This document shows, in pieces, positions 1 to 8,450 of a stretch of 64,000 bases of DNA. The stretch spans positions 26,623 through 90,622 of IMG/VR virus record IMGVR_UViG_3300009164_000054; one strand, 5' to 3'. The position numbers and the translations under genes are program-made. A model generated the notes under the pieces. It saw nothing but the letters and a program-made list of their open reading frames with translations. It was not told the DNA's origin and searched no databases. The stretch's first letter is position 1. Each line of letters starts with the position of its first letter. This stretch comes from a virus.

Positions 1-324
1 AATTGCTTCTACACTATTTCCAGCTTTATTTAATGGATGTGTAGGTTTCATATTGTAGCCTTTATTATAGTTAAATGCATCTAACATATTACACCAATAA
101 TGCTCTTGTGAATATAAATATTCTTCATCACATTCTTCAAGAATTTCAAAATCAAATGATTTTTCACCATACTTATTAAAAGCACGTTGAAGATGTTCAT
201 TTATATGAATATTGTTTCTTAAAGTATATTTATGTTTGGAAATTCTATTTAAAAAATTAATAGTTTTTCCTACATAAAGTTTATTATTTACTTTATTGGT
301 GATTGTGTAGATGCATGAAGTCAT
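1..324 (-). CDS. GIY-YIG homing-type endonuclease, N-terminal part (cut by window edge)
   Basis: The leftward reading frame from ATG 324 begins MTSCIYTITNKVNNKLYVGKT: the GIY half is degenerate (CIY) and the YIG half is YVG, followed by a spaced R and H as in the GIY-YIG nuclease fold. A conserved-looking E near residue 75 lies in the SQEHYW stretch. At least 108 residues are visible and the C-terminus lies outside the window. Its ATG overlaps the TGA of the helicase gene upstream (ATGA), so it is co-transcribed with the replication genes. Free-standing GIY-YIG enzymes of this type usually act as homing endonucleases; that role is inferred. Confidence 0.85.
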   Translation of the reverse strand, partial: MTSCIYTITNKVNNKLYVGKTINFLNRISKHKYTLRNNIHINEHLQRAFNKYGEKSFDFEILEECDEEYLYSQEHYWCNMLDAFNYNKGYNMKPTHPLNKAGNSVEAI

Positions 325-1400
325 AAGTAAAATATTTTATCTTTGTCAAACAGATCTAAGGCTCTTGAAAGCCATGTTAATTCGATAGGTTCTGTTGTAC
401 TAACAATACAAATATACGCTTTTTTTTCTAAATTATCATAATCCATTGCCATACATCTAAATATTTTTTGTGTAAGATTTTCAGGATTTGAATCAAAAGA
501 ATTTATTATAACTCTATTTAACTTTGAAAATGTCACTCCTGTATTACCAATCTTTACAACAGCTAAATGTTTTCCTTCTCCTTCAGCAAAGTCTTCAAAA
601 ATACTTTTTTCTTTAGACTTATTATGATAGGATGGAATACCAAGATTATCTGCAACAGCAGTGGTACCGCAGAATACTAAGACCCTCTCATTTTTATGTG
701 CAGCCAAAAGTGCCTTTGTAGCTATAGATTTGGCTAGGGATGATTGAATCAAACGCATTCTAGCTAGACGTAAAAACATTGTATCTGTACCACTATTCTG
801 TAGTTTGTTAATCACCCAGGATATGCCATCATAATGCTTCTTCTCAGTCTTGAGCTTACCCTTGTAATCATTGTACACAGTGTTATCTAAAGGCACTCTT
901 ATTACATGTATTTCATAATCTACAATAACACCTTCTTCAATTGCTTTTTCAATTGGATATGTAGCTATTACATGTATGTCAAGTTCTTCTTCTAATGTTC
1001 GTTCTGTATCACTGGCTAATGTACCAGTGAGACCAAGAATCTGTTTGTTGTTATCAAACAAATCCTTACACACTTCTATCTGAGCTTCACTCAGTAGATG
1101 TATCTCATCTATAATAACAAGATCATACTTCTTATCACTATATTTCTTTAGTGATAGGTGAGTTGTATATGTTACATTAGCATCGAGATATCCTCTATCA
1201 GCAAAATCAGCTTGCCAAGAGTCTTTAATCTTATTATCTGGATAAGCAATAAGCACGCTCTTAAGTTTTGGTTTAAAATGTTCTAGTATATTAATACTAG
1301 TTCTTATCTTACCAAACCTAGGACATAAGTTTAATATGCCATGCTTCTTTTTTAACCATACATCAGCAAATTCTCTTTGCCTTTTATCACGTATTGTCAT
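321..1400 (-). CDS. SF2 DNA helicase / ATPase
   Basis: A 359-residue superfamily 2 helicase. Motif I is CPRFGKIRTS near residues 26-35 (an atypical P-loop with GK followed by R-T), motif II is VIIDEIHLL near residue 96, and a motif VI-like TQKIFRC lies near the C-terminus. SF2/SNF2-like helicases of this compact size sit next to DnaB and the polymerase in crAss-like phages, where they are thought to unwind or remodel DNA during replication or recombination. It overlaps the DnaB gene by four bases and the GIY-YIG gene by four bases, so all three are translationally linked. Exact substrate is not evident. Confidence 0.85.
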   Translation of the reverse strand: MTIRDKRQREFADVWLKKKHGILNLCPRFGKIRTSINILEHFKPKLKSVLIAYPDNKIKDSWQADFADRGYLDANVTYTTHLSLKKYSDKKYDLVIIDEIHLLSEAQIEVCKDLFDNNKQILGLTGTLASDTERTLEEELDIHVIATYPIEKAIEEGVIVDYEIHVIRVPLDNTVYNDYKGKLKTEKKHYDGISWVINKLQNSGTDTMFLRLARMRLIQSSLAKSIATKALLAAHKNERVLVFCGTTAVADNLGIPSYHNKSKEKSIFEDFAEGEGKHLAVVKIGNTGVTFSKLNRVIINSFDSNPENLTQKIFRCMAMDYDNLEKKAYICIVSTTEPIELTWLSRALDLFDKDKIFYL

Positions 1401-2464
1401 TCTCTTAGGAAATATGATTTATTTGTTACGCTCTGATAGTCATCATCAGTGATGTCTTTTTTTCTAGGCAATTCCTTGAATAGGCCCAATTCACCCAAGA
1501 ATGCAAGTCCTATTCTTAAATCGTCTGCACCATAGCTATTTTTAATAAGTCTAACACTTCTAAAATACTTAGCACCATATTCATCTTTTAGTTTATCTAA
1601 GTCATAACCACTAGGGTCTGCCACTTTGTATCTCATAGGATCAAATAATGCCATAACAACATCAGCATCATTCTGTGTTGCTGAGCTGTCTGCAAAATCC
1701 TCTAGTTGAGGTTCTACATCACCATTCTTTATTCTAGAAGGATTAGAAATGTCACGATTGAACTGACTAACCACCACTGGTGAATATCCATAGAAATCTC
1801 TAGCATATCTAAGTTCATCAGACATCTTATCAATAGCTTGTTTCTTTGTAGGTTGATCTTTAGTTAGCTTAAGCAAACCAATGTGATCTATTACCACCAT
1901 AGTGATTTGACTTGGGTCATTAGGAATATATATTTTATTCCATTTATCCAATTGTTCTATTGTACCATTCTCTAGCGCATAATCTTTTAGCTCTTTTGCT
2001 ATACCTACAGGATTTTCTGGTCCATCAATGATAGTAACAATTTCACACAGCTTATCTACATAATCTTTGTAATGTAAGAACAGATCATGTTCATCTTTAG
2101 TCAGCTTCTCAGTCCAACCAAGAAGCTTACCTACAGGAATAATGATTCCCTGGTCTAGAAATATTTTACGAGATACCCATTTGGCAATCTTATAAGTTCT
2201 ACTTCTCTCCATGGACCTATACCACACCTTCACTTTGATACCTGAAGCAATTCCTTCTTTAGACATAGCCCAATCAACAGGATTAAGAACAAATGCATCA
2301 TCAATGAAAGATGTTTTACCACTACCAGTTAGACCACCTACAAGATAATACATACTCTTACGAATACCTACATATCTAGTCAAGCGATCAAATCCCATAG
2401 GGATTCCTTTGTTGAGATCATTCATCCCTTTCTCAACTTCTGCATTTAATAGTTCAAAACTCAT
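1397..2464 (-). CDS. DnaB-like replicative DNA helicase (SF4)
   Basis: 355 residues with a RecA-fold ATPase core: Walker A GGLTGSGKT at about residues 43-51, Walker B ITMVVIDHIGLL near residue 190, then a DnaB-like Q-containing segment (YSPVVVSQFNR) and an arginine-rich C-terminal part (RSVRLIKNSYG). The N-terminal primase-interacting domain of full-length bacterial DnaB (about 450 residues) is missing or replaced by a short leader, which is common in phage versions. It presumably unwinds the fork ahead of the PolB encoded a few genes upstream in the same leftward operon. Confidence 0.88.
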   Translation of the reverse strand: MSFELLNAEVEKGMNDLNKGIPMGFDRLTRYVGIRKSMYYLVGGLTGSGKTSFIDDAFVLNPVDWAMSKEGIASGIKVKVWYRSMERSRTYKIAKWVSRKIFLDQGIIIPVGKLLGWTEKLTKDEHDLFLHYKDYVDKLCEIVTIIDGPENPVGIAKELKDYALENGTIEQLDKWNKIYIPNDPSQITMVVIDHIGLLKLTKDQPTKKQAIDKMSDELRYARDFYGYSPVVVSQFNRDISNPSRIKNGDVEPQLEDFADSSATQNDADVVMALFDPMRYKVADPSGYDLDKLKDEYGAKYFRSVRLIKNSYGADDLRIGLAFLGELGLFKELPRKKDITDDDYQSVTNKSYFLRE

Positions 2465-2672
2465 GTTTTATGTTTTTAGATGGATATCTACTTATTCTTG
2501 ACCTAGGATTTTCTTTCATTGCATGCTTTAATGAATCATACTCAGTAAAAACTCCTTCTGGCTTATATCCACATTCATTTTCATAAATGTAAATATCTGG
2601 AGCATCTTTTAATTCTAATTCATTATATAGCTCAACTGTTCTATCATCAAATGTAACTACTCTTTGTTTCAT
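2454..2672 (-). CDS. hypothetical protein, 72 aa
   Basis: A small protein overlapping the DnaB start by 11 bases and the next upstream gene by four bases, a spacing that supports a real gene. The N-terminal half is acidic (residues 8-35 hold many D and E), and the C-terminal part is basic (NPRSRISRYPSKNIKH). No recognisable domain. Position inside the helicase/polymerase operon suggests a replication accessory role, but nothing in the sequence shows one. Confidence 0.65.
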   Translation of the reverse strand: MKQRVVTFDDRTVELYNELELKDAPDIYIYENECGYKPEGVFTEYDSLKHAMKENPRSRISRYPSKNIKHEF

Positions 2673-2863
2673 AATAGCTCTATTTCTTGTTTAACTTCTA
2701 ACCAAAATGGTTTCATCACTTGATAACAGTGTTCTAATATCTCATCAACTGCTATTAATGCACAATTCTTAGCTCTTTGTAAACAATCTTCTTGTCCAAG
2801 TTTCCATTGAACATTAGGATAGAACTTCTGAATTAATTCTTTAGCCTTTTCTTTTGGTGTCAT
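2669..2863 (-). CDS. hypothetical protein, 64 aa
   Basis: Small soluble protein beginning MTPKEKAKELIQKFYPNVQW, a sequence style common in Bacteroidota phage proteins in which KELI.KF is followed by a helix with paired cysteines (here C27 and C33) and a C-terminal amphipathic helix. It overlaps both neighbours (start overlap with the 209-residue gene, stop overlap with the 72-residue gene). Function unknown. Confidence 0.65.
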   Translation of the reverse strand: MTPKEKAKELIQKFYPNVQWKLGQEDCLQRAKNCALIAVDEILEHCYQVMKPFWLEVKQEIELL

Positions 2864-3492
2864 TAGATATCTGTACCTCCTGTTGGTTTTAGTTTAGCTT
2901 CAGTGATTGTTCCACCATCTTTAATTAGTTCAATGAAAGGCTCAAATGCTCTTTGATTCAGATATACAGAGGATCCTTGCATAAACTTAAGTCTATTGGC
3001 ATTCTCTGTAATGGATGTTTCTTTCTTTTGATTCACCTCGAAGTTGAGAGCAGCTATAAGTTGTTCAGCTGTATATTCTCCTTCTAAGAGTATTTTATCA
3101 AATTTCAATCTACAATCATCTTTATGTAATCTAAGTGCTCTAGTGCCCTTGAATGTCTTACCCTTGTGTTCAAATGAATCTGTACCTGGGTAAGTCTTCC
3201 ACCACTCTTCAAAATCTGTTGTGGCAGGTCTTCTTCTTACAATCTTAGTGTTCATCTTAGTGTCCATAAACACTAACAAATCTCTACCTAGCACTGTGAG
3301 TTTCTCATCATCTTTTGTTATCAATGCCTTTCTTATTAAAGACTGATAGACAGAAGCAATCTTCATACTCCCCTCACATAGAGGAGAGACATCATACTGT
3401 TCGTCTATCAGCTTCAGTAGAAATATAACATCAAGGTTGTGACCTCTTTTGATGAGCTCCTCGTATTGTTGAGGGCTTATTGTCAATTTCAT
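2863..3492 (-). CDS. possible replication accessory / DNA-binding protein, 209 aa
   Basis: The N-terminal ~90 residues look like a winged-helix domain (LTISPQQYEELI, then a helix-rich stretch with LIRKALITKDDEKLTVLGRDLL). The second half has FEEWWKTYPGTD followed by KGKTFKGTRALRLHKDDCRLKF, a pattern seen in hypothetical proteins next to phage DnaB genes. A role as helicase loader or initiator-type protein is plausible from context only. The gene is directly upstream of DnaB, separated by two tiny overlapping genes, and its start lies inside the 3' end of the 69-residue gene. Confidence 0.7.
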   Translation of the reverse strand: MKLTISPQQYEELIKRGHNLDVIFLLKLIDEQYDVSPLCEGSMKIASVYQSLIRKALITKDDEKLTVLGRDLLVFMDTKMNTKIVRRRPATTDFEEWWKTYPGTDSFEHKGKTFKGTRALRLHKDDCRLKFDKILLEGEYTAEQLIAALNFEVNQKKETSITENANRLKFMQGSSVYLNQRAFEPFIELIKDGGTITEAKLKPTGGTDI

Positions 3493-3640
3493 GTTTTACT
3501 ATTTTAATTTTTGCAGGTTTTCTTTTCTTATTCTCCTGTTCATCTTCCCATTTATGCCATGCTGCTTCAATCTCTTTTTGTCTCTCAACAGCATAGATTT
3601 CATCATTGGTGTATTCCCAATCTTGTAACAGCCAGTCCAT
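3431..3640 (-). CDS. hypothetical small protein, 69 aa
   Basis: Acidic, Trp-rich N-terminus (MDWLLQDWEYTNDEIYAVERQKEIEAAW) followed by a very basic tail (NKKRKPAKIKIVKHE). Its 3' end overlaps the next gene by 62 bases in a different frame, an unusually long overlap, so either this tail is partly non-essential or the downstream start lies further inside. The 5' end is two bases from the preceding gene, which supports reality. Function unknown. Confidence 0.55.
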   Translation of the reverse strand: MDWLLQDWEYTNDEIYAVERQKEIEAAWHKWEDEQENKKRKPAKIKIVKHEIDNKPSTIRGAHQKRSQP

Positions 3641-3642
3641 AA

Positions 3643-3906
3643 TTATTTAGCTTTTCTAGGTCTCCCAATTTGCTTCTTAGCACCTGTTGTAGTTTTGATA
3701 ACGTTAGCCTTAGGAGTTCTCTTTGTGTATTTTCTCTTTGGCTTAACTTCTAGCTCTACTACATCATCACTTTTGATTGGGTAATCATCATCGTTCTCCA
3801 TTTTAATTGTAACTGTTAAGTCTCTAGATGATCTAAATAAACCTAATATCACTGCTGTAGCAACAGCAACAATTCCTGTAATAATAATAACTGAATTTGT
3901 TTCCAT
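3643..3906 (-). CDS. small membrane-anchored protein, 87 aa
   Basis: One predicted N-terminal transmembrane segment (SVIIITGIVAVATAVILGLF, residues 5-24) followed by an acidic patch and then a strongly basic cytoplasmic tail rich in K, R and P (KPKRKYTKRTPKANV and GRPRKAK). The GRPRK end resembles an AT-hook, so the tail could contact DNA and tether it to the membrane; that is inference. It lies within the replication operon, upstream of the helicases. Confidence 0.65.
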   Translation of the reverse strand: METNSVIIITGIVAVATAVILGLFRSSRDLTVTIKMENDDDYPIKSDDVVELEVKPKRKYTKRTPKANVIKTTTGAKKQIGRPRKAK

Positions 3907-3917
3907 GTTTTCTTTCT

Positions 3918-4178
3918 TTAATTGTTAATGATTTTTAATCCAAACTGTAGGTCAAACCATCCGAAGGTTGACTCAGCTTTACTTTTGTTAAACTTAAATA
4001 TTTTTTTTAGTAATGGAATAGCATAACGCTTGAATTCCTCATGTTGTTCTTCTGTCATGGTATTATTACTATACCACAATTCATCTTCTTTAATATCATC
4101 AACAGTCTTACCAACCATTTTTAATTGGTATTCTATTAGATGATCCGTAATGTTTGTACGGTTTACTTTTGCTTTCAT
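3918..4178 (-). CDS. hypothetical protein, 86 aa
   Basis: Starts MKAKVNRTNITDHLIEYQLKMVGKTVDDI; its ATG region overlaps the PolB stop by four bases. Mixed charge with a hydrophobic C-terminal part (STFGWFDLQFGLKII). Similar short proteins in Bacteroidota phages carry a '..EYQLKMVGKT..' helix, but no function is known to me. Tight coupling to PolB suggests co-expression. Confidence 0.65.
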   Translation of the reverse strand: MKAKVNRTNITDHLIEYQLKMVGKTVDDIKEDELWYSNNTMTEEQHEEFKRYAIPLLKKIFKFNKSKAESTFGWFDLQFGLKIINN

Positions 4179-6136
4179 TCAAATAAATTTAATTGGTTAG
4201 GTATGTACACTGTTTTGATTCTTCTGCCTTCATTGTTAATCTTGGTGACTAGTCTGTTTGCTTTCTCTATGTAATAATCATAGTTTACATTATCAGTTTT
4301 ACTGCGTTTTGGTAAGTAATTACAAACTTTACATACCCATTCGCCTGCTTCTATCTGACTGATTGCAGCAGCTCTAGTTTGACATTCAGGATTCTTCACC
4401 TTAAATATCTTATCACCATCGTTTGATACATAGTAACGTATCAACTTGTTGTACACAGTAGTTTCTCCTGTAGTTCTATTCGTTCCTTCATAATGAAAAC
4501 TTCTAGTTGCTTTCTGTCTTAAACAAAAATCATATAGATTAGTATGATGTATAATCGTAGTATCCACAGGAGTGCCATAAACAAAATAACGCTCAAGAGC
4601 AATGGGAACAATTCTAGCTGACTTGTTCTTGTGCAATTCAAAATCAGTAAGGAAATCACCTTTTTTCTTAATCTCTCCATTTGTCATAATTGCTAAATAA
4701 TCATTCACTGTACTAAAAATAATCTTGGAATAGTCAGTCCTCTCTAATTCATATTGTGTTAGGTCCATCCAGTCCTTGTTGATCTCATGCATCAAAGGAA
4801 GTAATTCTTTCTTAATCTTGATAGTTACACCATCTGTGTTGGCAGAAATCACATGTATATCATTTAACTCGTATTGTTCAATAAGCATCATCAATGATAG
4901 TTCACCAGTTATAGTGGTGAACATAGTGAGTTGCCTATCATATATCCAGTTTTGCATATCTGATGATTTACCATATACAGAGTTAACAGCAAGTTTAAGT
5001 GCTCCAACAATTCCTTTAATCTTCTTATTACTCTTAGCAAGAGGTTTAAGCTCTAATCTTTTATCAAACATCTGTTTGTATCCTCTAAGGAATTCTTTTC
5101 CTAAATGAGCAGGAAACTTACCGTTGTTGATAATGATTGCTGGGTAATAAGAACTAACATCCCAATCGATTATCTCATAGTCTTCATCAGCTTCAAATAT
5201 CTTAGGACTATTCTCTGTGTGAAGACCACCTTTCATAAAAGAATATACATTTCCATAGAAATCTATATGCTCTTTGAAATCATCTTGCAGACCAAGCTGC
5301 ATTTTCTTTATCTTAGTTAAGAATGTCTTAAGCTGTGGTGTTTGAAATTCAACATACCTAGCAATACAATTCTTAACATCAATTGTCTTTCTAAAATATC
5401 CCTTCTTAGGAAGCTCTGTATATTTTATACCTTTCTCTTGACAATAATACTTCTTAATCATCTCATCACCAATTTTACTATCAGAATAGTTTAGACAAGG
5501 GATACCAAACTCTTGTTCGATATCCTGTCTAAGCTCTATTTGATTGTTTCCTTTGTATAAGGGATGATCTGTATCACCAAGTGTTATCTTATAGAATTCA
5601 TACGTAGCATCAACATCATTGTGACAATAGTCAATAGTCATTGCTACCTCTTCTTTTGTCATATCAACCTTAGTGTGATGTATAGGCATCTCTTCTATAT
5701 TCTCAAGATCCATCTCAAACTCTAGTCTTTTTAGACTCACCATTCGATTCTTATTATCGTAGTGGTGTATCTTGAACAGATCTAATTGTTTGAGGCTTAA
5801 TTCATGCTCTCTGTACTCAGGAAACACATCATAATTAGCATCATGTATAACATCAGCAGCCTTCTGTGCTATTCTTGCACATATTTCTAGGTTTGTTAAC
5901 TCATGCCAATTCTCATAGTTTCTCAAGATCCATTCAACCACTTGACTATCGAAGCGTAGATTATTATATCCCACCCAATAAGCATCACTATTAGCTTCTG
6001 TATATCTAACGAAAGCATCAAGTTGATTCTTCCATTTAGATACTTGAAAGCTTTTACCAGCTTTACCAGGCACCATACAAACAACACAAAACAGTTCTTG
6101 CATTGTCTCTATGTCGAAAATGATTACTTCTTTCAT
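4175..6136 (-). CDS. family B DNA polymerase with 3'-5' exonuclease
   Basis: 653 residues. The proofreading domain is intact: Exo I IFDIET (D8, E10), Exo II YNNLRFD (residues 57-63), Exo III YCHNDVD (Y170, D174). Polymerase motifs: motif A DVSSYYP (D326), motif B KLAVNSVYG (residues 381-389), motif C SANTDG (D435), where the usual first Asp of DTD is replaced by Asn. It is shorter than replicative cellular PolB enzymes and close to the compact phage forms found in crAss-like phages. It heads the block of replication genes in the leftward operon. Confidence 0.95.
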   Translation of the reverse strand: MKEVIIFDIETMQELFCVVCMVPGKAGKSFQVSKWKNQLDAFVRYTEANSDAYWVGYNNLRFDSQVVEWILRNYENWHELTNLEICARIAQKAADVIHDANYDVFPEYREHELSLKQLDLFKIHHYDNKNRMVSLKRLEFEMDLENIEEMPIHHTKVDMTKEEVAMTIDYCHNDVDATYEFYKITLGDTDHPLYKGNNQIELRQDIEQEFGIPCLNYSDSKIGDEMIKKYYCQEKGIKYTELPKKGYFRKTIDVKNCIARYVEFQTPQLKTFLTKIKKMQLGLQDDFKEHIDFYGNVYSFMKGGLHTENSPKIFEADEDYEIIDWDVSSYYPAIIINNGKFPAHLGKEFLRGYKQMFDKRLELKPLAKSNKKIKGIVGALKLAVNSVYGKSSDMQNWIYDRQLTMFTTITGELSLMMLIEQYELNDIHVISANTDGVTIKIKKELLPLMHEINKDWMDLTQYELERTDYSKIIFSTVNDYLAIMTNGEIKKKGDFLTDFELHKNKSARIVPIALERYFVYGTPVDTTIIHHTNLYDFCLRQKATRSFHYEGTNRTTGETTVYNKLIRYYVSNDGDKIFKVKNPECQTRAAAISQIEAGEWVCKVCNYLPKRSKTDNVNYDYYIEKANRLVTKINNEGRRIKTVYIPNQLNLFE

Positions 6137-6327
6137 AGTTTTGTTTTTTTATGATCTGTCCAATCTAACCAAAATCCTATAGCTACAATAATGTTCATAC
6201 TAAATGATGCTAATATTTCTACTATGTCCTTATATACATTAATAGAAAGATGGATATGTCCTACTACCCAGAAGGGCATAGCAAGATTATTTGATATCCA
6301 TCTAACTAAATAATTTATAAATTTCAT
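6133..6327 (-). CDS. small membrane protein, 64 aa
   Basis: Hydrophobic protein with two probable membrane segments (about residues 15-35 and 38-57, the second IVEILASFSMNIIVAIGFWL) and a basic tail WTDHKKTKL. Its stop overlaps the PolB start by four bases. It is directly downstream of a TATCTTTG promoter-like box, so it would be the first gene of the polymerase transcript. Function unknown; could link the replication complex to the membrane. Confidence 0.65.
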   Translation of the reverse strand: MKFINYLVRWISNNLAMPFWVVGHIHLSINVYKDIVEILASFSMNIIVAIGFWLDWTDHKKTKL

Positions 6328-6333
6328 AGCCTA

Positions 6334-6341
6334 CAAAGATA
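6334..6341 (-). promoter_or_regulatory. promoter -7-like box TATCTTTG
   Basis: The minus strand reads TATCTTTG, an exact match to the Bacteroidota -7 element TAnnTTTG, a few bases upstream of the ATG at 6327 and in the gap after the 148-residue gene. No convincing TTTG -33 element is seen, so it is a candidate only. If used, the leader would be very short. Confidence 0.4.
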
Positions 6342-6351
6342 ATGAAAAATA

Positions 6352-6798
6352 TTAGTTATTATAATAATATCTTACGTGATCAGAATATATTACCACTCTA
6401 CTTGGTATACCATTGAATGATATATTAGTTGGAGGAACTTCAATACCTATTTCTGCAGGCTGTTGTTTAATCTCAGACTTCTCTACAATCTCTTCACATA
6501 TCTCTTTTAATATTACTTCTGATTTACTATCAGTTACATCTAATAGAGAACCTGGCATAAGATCAAAGTCTATTGATTGTTGTACAATAGTTGGTCTAAG
6601 TTTTGTTTTCTTAGTTGGTCCATTCCAAGTGTTAGTAATCTTTCTAGTGTTTCTAGCTAATGCTACAGCTTTGCTATAAATACCTGATGATGGTCTTTCC
6701 CATTCTATAGCTAAATCTTCTGCTATAATAGGAAGAGGTTTACCTGTTCTAATTTGTTGTTTAATCTCATTTACTTGCTTCGGTGTGTAATGTTTCAT
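6352..6798 (-). CDS. possible HTH protein, 148 aa
   Basis: The N-terminal ~55 residues (YTPKQVNEIKQQIRTGKPLPIIAEDLAIEWERPSSGIYSKAV) resemble a resolvase or Myb-like helix-turn-helix, in which a first helix is followed by '..PL..IAE.L....R...GIY.K'. The rest is a low-complexity linker ending in a short aromatic tail. It is the last gene of the transcript of small early genes and overlaps its upstream neighbour by four bases. A regulatory role is inferred. Confidence 0.6.
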   Translation of the reverse strand: MKHYTPKQVNEIKQQIRTGKPLPIIAEDLAIEWERPSSGIYSKAVALARNTRKITNTWNGPTKKTKLRPTIVQQSIDFDLMPGSLLDVTDSKSEVILKEICEEIVEKSEIKQQPAEIGIEVPPTNISFNGIPSRVVIYSDHVRYYYNN

Positions 6799-7043
6799 AC
6801 TGGTTTTAATTTACGGTTTATAAATTCTCTTACAATCATTCTATTCTTATGTGGTAACTCTCTAGTCTCAAACTCAACTTGTATGATGTTCTCATACACT
6901 TTTCTTGATATCATGTATTTAACACCATTCTTGTGAGTTGGATCATTTGATTCTAATGTAGCAGCTGTATTCTTTAGCTTGTTAGCTATTGATTCAGCTA
7001 TCTTTCTTTCTTTTGTATGCTTATCTGATGATAATATATTCAT
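6795..7043 (-). CDS. hypothetical protein, 82 aa
   Basis: Small basic protein (MNILSSDKHTKERKIAESIANKL...) with no recognised motif. It overlaps the 148-residue gene by four bases and is two bases from the acidic protein gene upstream. It may act as a partner of one of these neighbours. Confidence 0.6.
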   Translation of the reverse strand: MNILSSDKHTKERKIAESIANKLKNTAATLESNDPTHKNGVKYMISRKVYENIIQVEFETRELPHKNRMIVREFINRKLKPV

Positions 7044-7045
7044 AT

Positions 7046-7498
7046 TTATTCTTCTTCTAATCCATCATTTAATGTTTCATCCCAATCATCATCTGATTCA
7101 GGAACTCTTAATATCACTCTATCTTCAAATAATATAACACCTGGATGTTCAGTTTCATCACTTATCTCTATATCTATATATCCATCACACTCTCGTAATA
7201 TGAAATTGATATCATCTAATGATACTTCTCTAAGTTCATCTGTGTGTTGTCCTTCATCCCACCAACCAAGTTCTTCTTCAGTTGCTAATAGTTCTTCATC
7301 ATCATCTATGATGAATAGTTCAACAGGCGCACCATTAGCAGCCATAAATGCATCAGCATCTTCAGGAACTTCTTCTAGTGCCCATAGTTCTACATATGGC
7401 TCCATTATGCCAACAGATATTCTGTTGACAAAGAGCATACCCTCCTCTAATGTAAAAGGAAGGTAACTCTTTAATACTATTTCTCCTGTATACCACAT
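7046..7498 (-). CDS. highly acidic protein, 150 aa
   Basis: Extremely acidic: long D/E-rich runs at about residues 85-100 and a C-terminus ending DDDWDETLNDGLEEE. The first part holds hydrophobic strands. No known domain recognised. Such charge is seen in DNA-mimic inhibitors of host defence, but also in ordinary small phage proteins, so that role is only a suggestion. The gene overlaps its upstream neighbour by one base. Confidence 0.65.
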   Translation of the reverse strand: MWYTGEIVLKSYLPFTLEEGMLFVNRISVGIMEPYVELWALEEVPEDADAFMAANGAPVELFIIDDDEELLATEEELGWWDEGQHTDELREVSLDDINFILRECDGYIDIEISDETEHPGVILFEDRVILRVPESDDDWDETLNDGLEEE

Positions 7499-7791
7499 TA
7501 GAACCCTGTTTTAATTGGTTGTGGTGATATTTCATATGTACATTCTTGACTATATAGTCTTAGAATGATGTGAAGCTGTTCTATTCTTAAATAGTTTTCT
7601 TCTTCATCTAATGCTAGTCCTTTTATCTGTACGCCATTACCATTATCAATTAGTTCAATAGCTTTTGTTCCTACAAGACTACTGTTCCATTCAAGGTGAT
7701 CACTGTAATATAATGTGTGTATCATTGAGCCTTCTGTGTTTGTTTTTAGATAGTCATACTCATGTATACCATCTATGTAAATCTCTTCCAT
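7498..7791 (-). CDS. hypothetical protein, 97 aa
   Basis: Beta-rich, acidic small protein starting MEEIYIDGIHEYDYLKTNTEG with alternating hydrophobic strands and a single helix. No recognised motif. Its stop overlaps the start of the acidic 150-residue gene by one base, indicating coupled translation. Confidence 0.6.
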   Translation of the reverse strand: MEEIYIDGIHEYDYLKTNTEGSMIHTLYYSDHLEWNSSLVGTKAIELIDNGNGVQIKGLALDEEENYLRIEQLHIILRLYSQECTYEISPQPIKTGF

Positions 7792-7795
7792 GTTA

Positions 7796-8209
7796 TTAGG
7801 GGGTTTTAATTATTTCTATTAATTTTTTAAGACATTCAAGTTCTGCTTCTTCGTAGGTATAGTTTTTGCGTTCAGACTCAAAATCATCTAAATTATAATC
7901 TTGAATTACAATTTCAAATCTGTAACTAATTACTTCACCTGATGAATCGCAATAAGGTATTATTAAAGAATGCTCATTATACTTCTCTCTAAACCATCTA
8001 AATGCTTGTTGGCATAATGGTGCTGAACATATAATATCTTCTGTTTGGTTTGTGATTAAACCATCAGTATCAAAAAGCAAAGCTCCACAGCCATATAAAG
8101 TTGGTATTCTTTCTTTTGTTTTATAAGTCCAAGATGATAAACAAGGTTCATCAAATCCTAATTCTTTTAAAGCCAATGCTTGTTCGTAGGGAATAAACTC
8201 TTTTTCCAT
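7796..8209 (-). CDS. hypothetical protein, 137 aa
   Basis: Begins MEKEFIPYEQALALKELGFDEPCLSSW, continues with PLCQQAFRWFREKY and ends with an acidic helix (YTEEAELECLKKLIEII-like). This architecture matches a widespread family of Bacteroidota phage hypothetical proteins ('..A..LKELGF.E.C...', 'PL..QAFRWFREKY...'). Function unknown. Two bases separate it from the 77-residue gene upstream. Confidence 0.72.
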   Translation of the reverse strand: MEKEFIPYEQALALKELGFDEPCLSSWTYKTKERIPTLYGCGALLFDTDGLITNQTEDIICSAPLCQQAFRWFREKYNEHSLIIPYCDSSGEVISYRFEIVIQDYNLDDFESERKNYTYEEAELECLKKLIEIIKTP

Positions 8210-8211
8210 AG

Positions 8212-8445
8212 CTAATATCCTGCTAGTTTTGCCATTAATCCATCTTGACTTAATATATAAGCAAGATCATCTTCTTGTTTTGGTGTAAGAGATTTAATAG
8301 CAGAAACAAGATTGATTCTACTATATGTTATATCTTCTCCATACATCTTCTTTACATTCTCTCCTATTTCTAAGAGCTCTGATACATTAAAATTGTCTAC
8401 AGGATTGTTATTATCATCAACCCATCTTCCGTTAATAATACGCAT
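8212..8445 (-). CDS. hypothetical protein, 77 aa
   Basis: Small soluble protein (MRIINGRWVDDNNNPVDNFNVSELLEIGENVKKMYG) with a short strand-turn start and two helices. No motif recognised. Part of the tandem array of small early genes. Confidence 0.6.
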   Translation of the reverse strand: MRIINGRWVDDNNNPVDNFNVSELLEIGENVKKMYGEDITYSRINLVSAIKSLTPKQEDDLAYILSQDGLMAKLAGY

Positions 8446-8450
8446 AATTA

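Noticed and set aside
333-343. TATCTTTG on the plus strand inside the helicase 3' end
   Set aside because: It lies in a coding region pointing against all genes there and has no downstream rightward gene; probably chance.
4776-5320. Rightward frames inside the PolB gene
   Set aside because: Antisense shadows of the polymerase with no domain, start context or operon partner.
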